The notes under the pieces were generated by a model. The model was not told the origin of the DNA. It saw only the letters and a list, made by a program, of their open reading frames with translations, and ran no database searches. DNA of 64,000 bases from Bog-473 sp963783965 (GTDB lineage Bacteria > Actinomycetota > Acidimicrobiia > Acidimicrobiales > RAAP-2): NCBI GenBank assembly GCA_963783965.1, contig CAWAPQ010000004.1:1-64000 (forward strand). The letters run 5' to 3'. The position numbers were made by a program, and so were the translations under genes. This document shows positions 43,460 to 50,920 of the stretch, one piece after another (position 1 is the first letter of the stretch; every line of letters starts with the position of its first letter).

Positions 43460-45166
43460 GTGCAGCCCCTCCCACCGGACGGCGGCTCCGACCCTGTGCC
43501 GCTCCCGTCGGAGCGCCCCATCGACCGCCGCCAGTTCCTGCAGCTCTCCGCGCTCGGCGCGGTCGGCTTCGCCGGTGCGACGCACCTCGACAAGCATCCG
43601 AAAAAACGAGTGGCGGCGCAAGCGAAGCGGCCGCAGGCCACCGGGCACGTGGCGGTGGTCAACAAGAAGCTGGCCAGCGGCGTCACCGTGCCGACGGCCC
43701 CCTGGCTGATCGCCGAGAACGCCAAGACGGGCACGTTGAACTGGATCTGCAACCACAACCAGCCCGACCACGCCCTGGAGGGCTTTGCCAGCCAGGTCAG
43801 CGCGGTGCCCGGCGACGACGTGGCCGTGTTCGTCAGCAGCACCGCCCAGGCCGTCCAGGTCCAGGCCTACCGGATGGGCTTCTATCAGGGGCTCGGTGGC
43901 CGCCTCATCGTCCAGACCGACTTCGTCCCGGCCAAGGTCCAGGCCGCGCCGGTCGTCACGCCCGGCATCGGCACGGTCACGTGTCCGTGGTCGCCCACCC
44001 TCACGCTCAACATCACGAAGGACTGGCTGCCCGGTTGCTACCTCTTGAAGCTGGTCGGTGACGGGGGCGAGGAGCAATTCGTCCCGCTCACCATCCGCGA
44101 CGACGCCTCCATGGCGGCGTACGTCATGCAGAACAGCGTCACGACCTGGCAGGCCTACAACCTGTGGGGCAGCTACAGCCTCTACTACGGCCCGGACAGC
44201 GAGGGCCGGGGGACGTTCGCCGACCGCGCCCGCGCCGTCTCCTTCGACCGCCCCTACCCGCAGACGTGGGCCTCGGGGGCCGCCGACTTCGTGGGCAACG
44301 AGCTGCCACTGCTGTTCCACCTCGAAAGCCTCGGCCTGGACATGACCTACTGGACCGATGTCGATCTGCACACCCGACCGCAACTCCTCATGAACCACCG
44401 CTGCCTCTTCAGCCTGGGCCACGACGAGTACTGGTCGACGCCCATGCGCCAGGGGACCGCCGCCGCCAACGCCGCCGGCGTGAACCTCGCCTTCCTGGGG
44501 GCCAACGCCTGCTACCGCCAGATCCGTATGCAGCCGACATCGGTCGGCCCCAATCGTCTGCAGGTCTGTTACAAGGACGCCACCGAGGACCCGATCGCCC
44601 GGGAGCAGCCGGCACTCACAACCGTCAACTGGAACCAGGCGCCGGTCAACGACCCCGAGTCGACCCTCATCGGGTCCATGTACCAGTCGGTCGGGGCCAA
44701 GGCCGACATGGTGGTCACCGACGCGTCGTCGTGGTTCTACAACGGCTGCAACCTCACCGACGGCCACACCTTCAGCACCGTCATCCTCGGTGAGTACGAC
44801 CGCTACGTCCCGTCCCTCCCCGGCCCGAAGAACGCCGACGTACTGGCCCACTCGCCCGTCCCGGGCCAATCCAACTGGTCCGACGTCACCTACTACACGG
44901 CACCGGGCAACGGTGGGGGCGTCCTGGCCAGCGGCTCGGCCAGCTACGTGTCGTTGCTCGGCAACACCGGCGCCATCCCACCCAACGTGATCGTCCCGGC
45001 CATTCCCGGGGTGACCGACGTGATCCGCCGGGCCATGGAGAACGTCTACAGCCGCTTTGGCCTGGGCCCGGCCACGTCGTACGGCGCGTCCAGCGGCAAT
45101 TGGTCCGATGTGTACAGCGGCGCCGCCGCCAGCGCCGGAACGGCCGCCGGCACCCCCTCGGCCTGA
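43460..45166 (+). CDS. Tat-exported protein with N,N-dimethylformamidase-like beta-subunit C-terminal domain
   Basis: A 568-residue exported protein. The twin-arginine signal is RRQFLQLSALGAVGFAGATH at residues ~22-41. The mature part begins with a beta-sandwich (VFVSSTAQAVQVQAYRMGFY) and continues with a glutaminase-like fold: VTTWQAYNLWGSYSLYYGPD, the RAVSFDRPYPQT motif, DVDLHTRPQLLMNHRCLFSL and GHDEYWSTPMRQGTAAANAA. This matches the N,N-DMFase-like family, whose enzymatic role outside true DMFases is unknown. A GTG at 43442 in the same frame is the alternative start. A hairpin follows the stop. Confidence 0.85.
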   Translation: MQPLPPDGGSDPVPLPSERPIDRRQFLQLSALGAVGFAGATHLDKHPKKRVAAQAKRPQATGHVAVVNKKLASGVTVPTAPWLIAENAKTGTLNWICNHNQPDHALEGFASQVSAVPGDDVAVFVSSTAQAVQVQAYRMGFYQGLGGRLIVQTDFVPAKVQAAPVVTPGIGTVTCPWSPTLTLNITKDWLPGCYLLKLVGDGGEEQFVPLTIRDDASMAAYVMQNSVTTWQAYNLWGSYSLYYGPDSEGRGTFADRARAVSFDRPYPQTWASGAADFVGNELPLLFHLESLGLDMTYWTDVDLHTRPQLLMNHRCLFSLGHDEYWSTPMRQGTAAANAAGVNLAFLGANACYRQIRMQPTSVGPNRLQVCYKDATEDPIAREQPALTTVNWNQAPVNDPESTLIGSMYQSVGAKADMVVTDASSWFYNGCNLTDGHTFSTVILGEYDRYVPSLPGPKNADVLAHSPVPGQSNWSDVTYYTAPGNGGGVLASGSASYVSLLGNTGAIPPNVIVPAIPGVTDVIRRAMENVYSRFGLGPATSYGASSGNWSDVYSGAAASAGTAAGTPSA

Positions 45167-45174
45167 GGGGTTTC

Positions 45175-45202
45175 CCACCGCCAGCGGCTGCGCCGCCGGT
45201 GG
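45175..45202 (+). terminator. Hairpin terminator-like structure
   Basis: CCACCG (45175-45180) pairs with CGGTGG (45197-45202), and inside it GCGGC (45184-45188) pairs with GCCGC (45192-45196) round the loop TGC, with a CCA bulge. It begins 8 bp after the stop of the exported protein gene; a short T stretch (CACTTTTGG) follows ~10 bp further on. Placement fits a terminator; lack of an immediate U-tract lowers confidence. Confidence 0.4.
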
Positions 45203-45248
45203 CATGACACCACTTTTGGGCCCCGTCCCCGTACGATCACGCCCAGCG

Positions 45249-46316
45249 ATGGCGAAAATCGAACGTTTCGGGGTGCGGCACCGGCGCGCCTGGGGCGCGC
45301 TGGCAGTGGTCGGGATCACGGCATTGCTGTTGAGCGCCTGCTCCTCTTCCCCAGCCCACAAGGCGGCGGCCAAGGTGACGCCGCGCGCCACGACATCCAC
45401 TGCGCCGGCCCCCGCCTGTCCCCTGACCGGGGAACCGGCGCCCGGCGGCGCCGTCCCGAACCGGCCCGCCATGGCCGTGAAGATCGACAACTACCCCGCC
45501 GGCCGCCCCCAGTCGGGCCTGGACAAGGCCGACATCATCTTCGAGGAGCCGGTCGAAGGCGGCATCACCCGCTACGCCGCGGTGTTCCAGTGCCAGGACG
45601 CGGCGCTGATCGGCCCGGTCCGCTCGGCCCGCAACATCGACATCGGCATTCTGGGGCAGCTCGGCAACCCGTTACTGGCGCACGTCGGCGGCATCAACCC
45701 GGTGATCGCCAACATCAACGCCTCGCCGATCGTGAACGTCGACATCGGGAACAGCGACTCGCTCATGATCCACCCGGCCGGCCACGTCCCGCCGGACTCG
45801 GACTACACCTCGACCGCCATCGTCTACGGCACGCATCCGACCATGAACACGCCGCCCACGCCCCTCTTCAGCTACTCGGACAACACGCCGCCCGGCGGGA
45901 CGGCCATCTCCAGCGTGAACATCAACTTCTCGGGGACGTCCAACGTCACCTGGAAGTGGAACAAGGCCACCGACACCTTCCTGCGCTACTACAACGGGAC
46001 CACTCCCGACATGTTGGCCGACAACGTGCAGAACCAGGCCGCCAACGTCGTCGTGCAGTACGTGCAGATCAGCTATGGACCGTGGCTCGAGAACGACGAG
46101 GGTGGCTTGGAGGTCCAGGCCGATCTCTATCCCAACGCCAGCGGCACTGCCGTCATCTACCGCAACGGGTACGCCATTCCGGGCACCTGGCACCGTTCGA
46201 CACTCGGCTCACCCACCCAGTTCGTCAACGCGTTCGGCGTGCCGATCCCGCTGCAGCCCGGCCAGACCTGGGTCGAGCTGGTGCCGAGCACCATCATGGC
46301 GACCACGACGCCGTAG
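45249..46316 (+). CDS. DUF3048 (YerB-like) lipoprotein
   Basis: A 355-residue lipoprotein. The signal peptide ends in lipobox LLLSACSSS (Cys near residue 31). The two DUF3048 parts are clear: NRPAMAVKIDNYPAGRPQSG and IFEEPVEGGITRYAAVFQCQ near residues 70-115, VGPVRSARNIDI-like segment IGPVRSARNIDIGILGQLGN, then a C-terminal domain with FNFSGTSNV-type beta strands and RNGYAIPGTWHRSTLGSPTQ. Function of the family (Bacillus YerB) is unknown; it is exported and cell-wall associated. TACGAT at 45232-45237 is a plausible -10, giving a very short leader. Confidence 0.88.
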   Translation: MAKIERFGVRHRRAWGALAVVGITALLLSACSSSPAHKAAAKVTPRATTSTAPAPACPLTGEPAPGGAVPNRPAMAVKIDNYPAGRPQSGLDKADIIFEEPVEGGITRYAAVFQCQDAALIGPVRSARNIDIGILGQLGNPLLAHVGGINPVIANINASPIVNVDIGNSDSLMIHPAGHVPPDSDYTSTAIVYGTHPTMNTPPTPLFSYSDNTPPGGTAISSVNINFSGTSNVTWKWNKATDTFLRYYNGTTPDMLADNVQNQAANVVVQYVQISYGPWLENDEGGLEVQADLYPNASGTAVIYRNGYAIPGTWHRSTLGSPTQFVNAFGVPIPLQPGQTWVELVPSTIMATTTP

Positions 46317-46329
46317 GGCGTCGACCCCG

Positions 46330-47247
46330 TCACGCCAGCGGCTTGCGCGCCACCACCGCCAGCAGCAGGCAGTCCTCGGCGGCAGCGAACACACCCGGGT
46401 ACGCGCTGGCCTCGGCCTCGTCGAACACGCCCGCCGCCGCGCCACGTTGCATCAGGTTGAGGCCCTTGCACTCGGTCACCTCGAAGCCGGCGCGCTCCAG
46501 CTTGCCCACGAGCTCACCCCCGGCGTACTCGATCTGGTGGTCGTGGTTCATGAGCGCGTCCGACCGCAAGCGCCACACCGGCCCGTTGGGCGTGTCGAGG
46601 CAGAACCAACCACCGGGCGCCAGCACCCGGAACGCCTCGCGTGCCACGACGTCACCTTCCGCCTCGCTGACGTGCTCAATGGACTGGCCGCTGTAGACCA
46701 GGTCGAACGACGCGTCGTCGTAGCGCCCGAGGTCGACCATGGAGTGGAACGCGAACTCCACCGGTCCGAGCTCGGAGAGCACCGGCTCGCCCGACGAGCC
46801 GCCCTGATAGATGGCGTCGCGCTCGTCGATCGGGAGATCGACCACCACCAGACGCTCGAAGGGATAGGGGTAGCCCAGGTGCACCAGCGCGCCGTCGGGG
46901 AGGCCCTGGTGCGTCCCACCCAGATCGAGAATGCGTGCCGCCCGCGGCAGTCCCGCCACGAACGCACTGCGACTGACGTGCATGGACAGCAACACGTTCC
47001 CGATGGGCACGCGGCGCCGGAACTCCTCGGAATGTGCCAACGCCTCGGCCACGCCGTGACGGGAGAGCTCGCCGTCGTTGAGCTTCTGGACGTAGTCGGC
47101 CTGACCGCCGGCATCGGGCTCACGGTCCAACACGACATTGAAGGCCAGCCGTACCGACTGCTTGGGCGGCAGGTAGCGAAAGGGGACGGTCGGGACGAAA
47201 CGATCGAACATCCGATAGGTCCGTTGCTTCCATTCGCGAGCCGGCAT
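46330..47247 (-). CDS. SAM-dependent methyltransferase with DUF4214-like N-terminal domain
   Basis: A 305-residue protein. The first ~90 residues hold a DUF4214-like helical unit (AFNVVLDREPDAGGQADYVQ, HSEEFRRR), a motif of sugar- and S-layer-related enzymes. A class I methyltransferase follows: the SAM motif ILDLGGTHQGLP (about 106-117), motif II DLVYSGQSIEHVSEAEGDVV and post-I FRVLAPGGWFCLDTPNGPVW. Presence of DUF4214 suggests a glycan or glycolipid substrate. It is convergent with the DUF3048 gene, 13 bp apart, and lies downstream of recA in the same direction, where recX would normally be. Confidence 0.88.
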   Translation of the reverse strand: MPAREWKQRTYRMFDRFVPTVPFRYLPPKQSVRLAFNVVLDREPDAGGQADYVQKLNDGELSRHGVAEALAHSEEFRRRVPIGNVLLSMHVSRSAFVAGLPRAARILDLGGTHQGLPDGALVHLGYPYPFERLVVVDLPIDERDAIYQGGSSGEPVLSELGPVEFAFHSMVDLGRYDDASFDLVYSGQSIEHVSEAEGDVVAREAFRVLAPGGWFCLDTPNGPVWRLRSDALMNHDHQIEYAGGELVGKLERAGFEVTECKGLNLMQRGAAAGVFDEAEASAYPGVFAAAEDCLLLAVVARKPLA

Positions 47248-47346
47248 CGCACCATTGTGGTCCGGACGCGAAGCGCTCCGGGCCGTTGCCCCTAGGGAGG
47301 CGGAGGCGGGCCCGGAGCCTTCGACGCCGTGAGAGGCGCGATGCAG

Positions 47347-48402
47347 CTACGAATCGAGCGAGATCGGGACGTCGTCCGGGTCGAGGGCATCCTCGGGCAG
47401 GAGCTCTTCATCCTTGGGAGCCAGGCACTCGCGCACGCGATCGTCGATTTCGGCCATGAGCTGGGGGTTCTCGATGAGGAACGTCTTCACGTTCTCCCGG
47501 CCCTGGCCGAGCTGCTCACCCTCGTAGGTGAACCAGGCACCCGACTTCTTGACGAACCCGAGGTCGACCGCGACATCGAGGAGCGACCCTTCGCGGCTGA
47601 TGCCCTTGCCGTACATGATGTCGAACTCGGCCTGCTTGAAGGGTGCCGAGCACTTGTTCTTGACGACCTTGACCCGTGTCCGGTTGCCGACCACGTCGGC
47701 CCCGTCCTTGATGGCTTCGATACGACGGATGTCCAGCCGGATGGAGGAGTAGAACTTCAGCGCACGGCCTCCCGGGGTGACCTCCGGGGAGCCATACATC
47801 ACGCCTATCTTTTCCCGCAGCTGGTTGATGAAGATGGCGATGGTGCTGGACTTCGACAACGTGCCGGTCAGCTTGCGCAACGCCTGGGACATGAGCCGCG
47901 CCTGCAGGCCCACGTGGGTGTCCCCCATGTCCCCCTCGATCTCGGCGCGTGGCGTCAGGGCCGCCACCGAGTCGATCACGAGGACGTCCAGCGCACCGGA
48001 GCGGATCAGCATGTCGGAGATCTCGAGCGCCTGCTCGCCGGTGTCCGGCTGCGAGATCAAGAGGTCGTCGACATTCACCCCGATGGCCCGGGCGTAGACG
48101 GGGTCCATGGCGTGCTCGGCGTCGACGTAGGCGCAGATGCCGCCGTTACGCTGCGCCTCGGCCACGGCGTGCATGGCCAGCGTCGACTTCCCCGACGACT
48201 CGGGTCCGTAGATCTCCACGATGCGACCCCGGGGCAGGCCGCCGATGCCCAGCGCCAGGTCCAAGGAGAGGGCACCGGTCGGGATGGACTCGATGTTCAT
48301 GGAGAGGTTGTCGCCCATGCGCATGACCGAGCCCTTGCCGAACTGCTTCTCGATCTGCCCCAGCGCGGCATCCAGTGCCTTTTCCCGTTCTGCTTCGGCC
48401 AT
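47347..48402 (-). CDS. recA: RecA recombinase
   Basis: A 351-residue RecA that forms filaments on single-stranded DNA, drives strand exchange and triggers LexA self-cleavage. Walker A GPESSGKST is at 66-74; DVLVIDSVAALTPRAEIEGD is the Walker B region, and the L1/L2 loops (MGDTHVGLQARLMSQAL, FINQLREKIGVMYGSPEVTP) are standard. No intein interrupts it. The C-terminus is acidic (LLPEDALDPDDVPISLDS), as usual. An SOS box lies 155 bp upstream. No recX follows; an unrelated methyltransferase is next. ATG has GAGAGGG upstream. Confidence 0.98.
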   Translation of the reverse strand: MAEAEREKALDAALGQIEKQFGKGSVMRMGDNLSMNIESIPTGALSLDLALGIGGLPRGRIVEIYGPESSGKSTLAMHAVAEAQRNGGICAYVDAEHAMDPVYARAIGVNVDDLLISQPDTGEQALEISDMLIRSGALDVLVIDSVAALTPRAEIEGDMGDTHVGLQARLMSQALRKLTGTLSKSSTIAIFINQLREKIGVMYGSPEVTPGGRALKFYSSIRLDIRRIEAIKDGADVVGNRTRVKVVKNKCSAPFKQAEFDIMYGKGISREGSLLDVAVDLGFVKKSGAWFTYEGEQLGQGRENVKTFLIENPQLMAEIDDRVRECLAPKDEELLPEDALDPDDVPISLDS

Positions 48403-48556
48403 CCCTCTCTCCTCTGTGAGTGTGTTGCGACTGTCTGCTCAGACCGTGGTGAACCTGTGGCCGTGGTGGCCGTGTGGCGACCCCGCTCGGCACCGTTGTG
48501 CTGACCCTACGGTGGGGGTGTGACGACCCCGCCGGCGCTGCCTGGTTGGCAGCATA

Positions 48557-48572
48557 ACGAACAGGTGTTCGT
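48557..48572. promoter_or_regulatory. SOS box (LexA operator) of recA
   Basis: ACGAAC-AGGT-GTTCGT is a perfect 16-bp inverted repeat and matches the actinobacterial LexA site GAAC-N4-GTTC. TATGCT on the minus strand (48551-48556) just downstream is a candidate -10 for recA, so LexA bound here would block it. The rest of the 334-bp gap 48403-48736 holds no gene I can support: a ~150-nt recA leader on one side and the approach to the divergent secreted-protein gene on the other. Confidence 0.9.
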
Positions 48573-48736
48573 AGATCGTGGATCCTCACGCCGACGGGAC
48601 CGGTCGGCAAGAGAACGGTCGCGCGCCCGCCGCCGGGATGTCGTCCGGCGGAAAGAATCGGCGACCCGGAGCTCTCCGTACTCCATGCGAAGCTGACGGG
48701 TCCCCGGGCGGGAGAGGGAGAGGAGGAGGGCAGTTG

Positions 48737-49465
48737 GTGGAGGCGAGAAGGCTCGGGGTCGGCGTGCTTCTGGCGGGAGCCGTGGTCGTCGGCGCCGCGG
48801 CGGGCCTGGCCGTGGGCGTGGCGACGCCGGCCGGTGCCACCACATCCGCCTCGGCCCTCTACAAGGACGCCCTCGCCACCACCCACGCGTGGTCGGTCCA
48901 CTACAGCTCGGACTCGACCGAGGCCAAGGTCACCCTGGTCGAGAGCGGCGACGCCGGACCGGCCTCGGCCAGCCAGACCGTCACCATGGGCACCGGCTCC
49001 ATCTCCATCCTCGTGATCGGGGGCATCTCCTACGTCAAGGGCAACGCCGACGGCCTGGAGAACCTGGCCGGACTCAGCTCCCCCCAAGCAACCGAGGCCG
49101 CGGGGCAGTGGATCGAGTTCTCGACGGACAACGCCGCCTTCGCCCCGGTGGTCCAAGGGGTGCGCTCCACGGACCTGGTCAAGGAGCTGTCCCTGAAGGC
49201 CCCGCTCTCCCTCGGCCACTCGCGCACCCTCGACGGCGTGGCGGTCGACGCCATCCACGGGACCCAGACCTTCGGGAAGAAGACCGAGCACGTCGTCCTG
49301 TACGTCCGCGCCCGGGGAACCCACGTTCCCGTGGAGGAGGACTCAGTGAATTCCAAGGGAAAACAGACGGCCGACGAGCACATCACCTACTCGAAATGGG
49401 GAGAGCGGGTGCGCCCCGAGGCACCCACGGCCACCATCTCGGTGGGCTCGATAAGCGCCGTCTAA
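48737..49465 (+). CDS. Secreted LppX/LolA-like protein (first of tandem pair)
   Basis: A 242-residue exported protein. The signal peptide (VEARRLGVGVLLAGAVVVGA...) ends near residue 35. The mature part fits the LppX/LprG-like half-barrel pattern: HAWSVHYSSDSTEAKVTLVE, ISILVIGGISYVKGNADGL, WIEFSTDNAAFAPVVQGVRS and a Gly-x-Lys basic C-terminus. Unlike LppX it lacks a lipobox Cys. Such proteins carry lipids across the periplasm; this is inference from fold only. AGGAGG lies six bases before the GTG. It is followed by a paralogue (49583-50383). Confidence 0.78.
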   Translation: MEARRLGVGVLLAGAVVVGAAAGLAVGVATPAGATTSASALYKDALATTHAWSVHYSSDSTEAKVTLVESGDAGPASASQTVTMGTGSISILVIGGISYVKGNADGLENLAGLSSPQATEAAGQWIEFSTDNAAFAPVVQGVRSTDLVKELSLKAPLSLGHSRTLDGVAVDAIHGTQTFGKKTEHVVLYVRARGTHVPVEEDSVNSKGKQTADEHITYSKWGERVRPEAPTATISVGSISAV

Positions 49466-49582
49466 GAAAGCGGGCCGACGACCTCGTCCGGTCCCGGCGG
49501 CGTGAAAAGATGGCTGAAACCATCCCTGGCCAAGTCGGCGCTCAACGCGCCACCGTGCCGGGCCTCCAGGAGAGTGAAGGTC

Positions 49583-50383
49583 ATGCACCCCTTGCGCCAG
49601 AACCCCGCCCGCATCGCCGCGGTCGCCACCGGACTCACCGTCTCGACCGCACTCGCGCTGGCCCTGGCCGCGCCGGCCGGCGCCGCCAGCACCACGACCA
49701 CGACCGCGGCGGGCAGCGGTGCGACCTCGCAGTACAACGCCGCCCTGAAGGCCGTCGGCACCCAGGGCGTGCACTTCTCCTCCGTCGCCAAGCAGAACGG
49801 GGCCGAGCTCGACGTCAGCGGTGACGCCGGCACGACGTCGGGCGCGCAGTCGCTCGTCGTGAAGTCGAAGGGAGTGACGGAGCGGATGACCGCCCGCGTC
49901 GTCGGATCGACCGGGTACGTCCAGGGCAACAAGGCCGCGCTCCAACACGTGATCGGCCTCACCGCGGCCCAGTCGTCGAAGTACGCCAACAAGTGGCTGT
50001 CGTTCCCCATCTCGAACCAGGAGCTCGGAGAGCTGGTCGGCGGGCTGCTCTCCTCGCAGGTCTCCAAGGAGCTCGAGATCGGTGGGCCCTACACCTACGG
50101 CAAGGACGCCACCGTGGCGGGCCAGAAGGCCACCGCGATCAAGGGATCGGTCGCCACGCAGAGCGGGGGCAAGGTGCCCGTCGTGCTGTACATCCCGGCC
50201 AGCGGCACGCCGTTGCCGATCGAGGAAGTGACCAACGCCGGCAACGCCGGGGGCTCGTCGGCCATTCACGGTGTCGTGACCTTCTCGAACTGGGGCGAGA
50301 ACAAGAGCCAGGCCGCACCGACGCACACGACGTCGCTGCTCAAGTTGGTCCCCGCCTCCTCGGGGTCCACCACCGCGGGGTAA
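49583..50383 (+). CDS. Secreted LppX/LolA-like protein (second of tandem pair)
   Basis: A 266-residue exported protein, similar in layout to its upstream neighbour: signal peptide (NPARIAAVATGLTVSTALAL, cleavage near residue 35), a short Thr-rich linker, then VHFSSVAKQNGAELDVSGDA, VGSTGYVQGNKAALQHVIGL, YANKWLSFPISNQELGELVG and LYIPASGTPLPIEEVTNAG. The two match segment by segment (SYVKGNADGLENLAGL/GYVQGNKAALQHVIGL), so this is a tandem duplication with strong divergence. No lipobox. ATG at 49583 is chosen for its AGGAG at about ten bases; an in-frame GTG at 49574 is possible. Confidence 0.8.
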   Translation: MHPLRQNPARIAAVATGLTVSTALALALAAPAGAASTTTTTAAGSGATSQYNAALKAVGTQGVHFSSVAKQNGAELDVSGDAGTTSGAQSLVVKSKGVTERMTARVVGSTGYVQGNKAALQHVIGLTAAQSSKYANKWLSFPISNQELGELVGGLLSSQVSKELEIGGPYTYGKDATVAGQKATAIKGSVATQSGGKVPVVLYIPASGTPLPIEEVTNAGNAGGSSAIHGVVTFSNWGENKSQAAPTHTTSLLKLVPASSGSTTAG

Positions 50384-50391
50384 CCCACCCG

Positions 50392-50892
50392 GTGGCGCCA
50401 CTGCTGCAGGCGGCGCGCGGCGACATCACCGTCGAGCGGGTGGACGCCGTCGTCAACGCGGCCAACCGCCGGTTGTCGGGGGGTGCCGGCGTCGATGGCG
50501 CCATCCACCGCGCGGCGGGAGCCGAGCGCCTGCAGGCGGCCTGCCGGGCCATCGGCGAGTGCCCACCCGGCCACGCCGTGGTGACCGACGCCTTCGACCT
50601 CCCGGCCCGGTTCATCATCCACACGGTGGGCCCGGTCTGGCGGGGCGGGAGCGCAGGCGAGCCCGAGATACTCGCCGCCTGCTACCGCAACACCCTCGCC
50701 CGGGCCGACGAGGTCGGCGCGCGCTCGGTCGCCTTCCCGGCCATCTCGACCGGTGTCTACGGCTATCCGCCCGACCAGGCCGCCGAGATCGCCGTGACCA
50801 CGGCCCGCGCGGCGGAGACGGCCGTGGCGCGCATCCGGTTCATCGCCTTCGACGACGCAACGCTGGCGCGCTACGTCGAGCTGCTCGGCTGA
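50392..50892 (+). CDS. Macro-domain protein (ADP-ribose/O-acetyl-ADP-ribose hydrolase type)
   Basis: A 166-residue macro domain. The adenosine/ribose-binding motifs are VDAVVNAANRRLSGGAGVDG (about 18-37, with the catalytic-type Asn-Ala-Asn and GGGV-like loop) and AFPAISTGVYGYPPDQAA (about 116-133). MacroD-type members remove ADP-ribose from proteins or deacetylate O-acetyl-ADP-ribose. The GTG start lies 8 bp after the stop of the secreted protein gene. No sirtuin or ADP-ribosyltransferase gene is nearby. Confidence 0.92.
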   Translation: MAPLLQAARGDITVERVDAVVNAANRRLSGGAGVDGAIHRAAGAERLQAACRAIGECPPGHAVVTDAFDLPARFIIHTVGPVWRGGSAGEPEILAACYRNTLARADEVGARSVAFPAISTGVYGYPPDQAAEIAVTTARAAETAVARIRFIAFDDATLARYVELLG

Positions 50893-50920
50893 CCGTGCGG
50901 GTGTCCCCCCGTATGAGCGC

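Noticed and set aside
43370..45490. 700-codon frame on the minus strand
   Set aside because: Shadow of the Tat-exported protein gene; composition dominated by Arg, Gly, Val, Asp.
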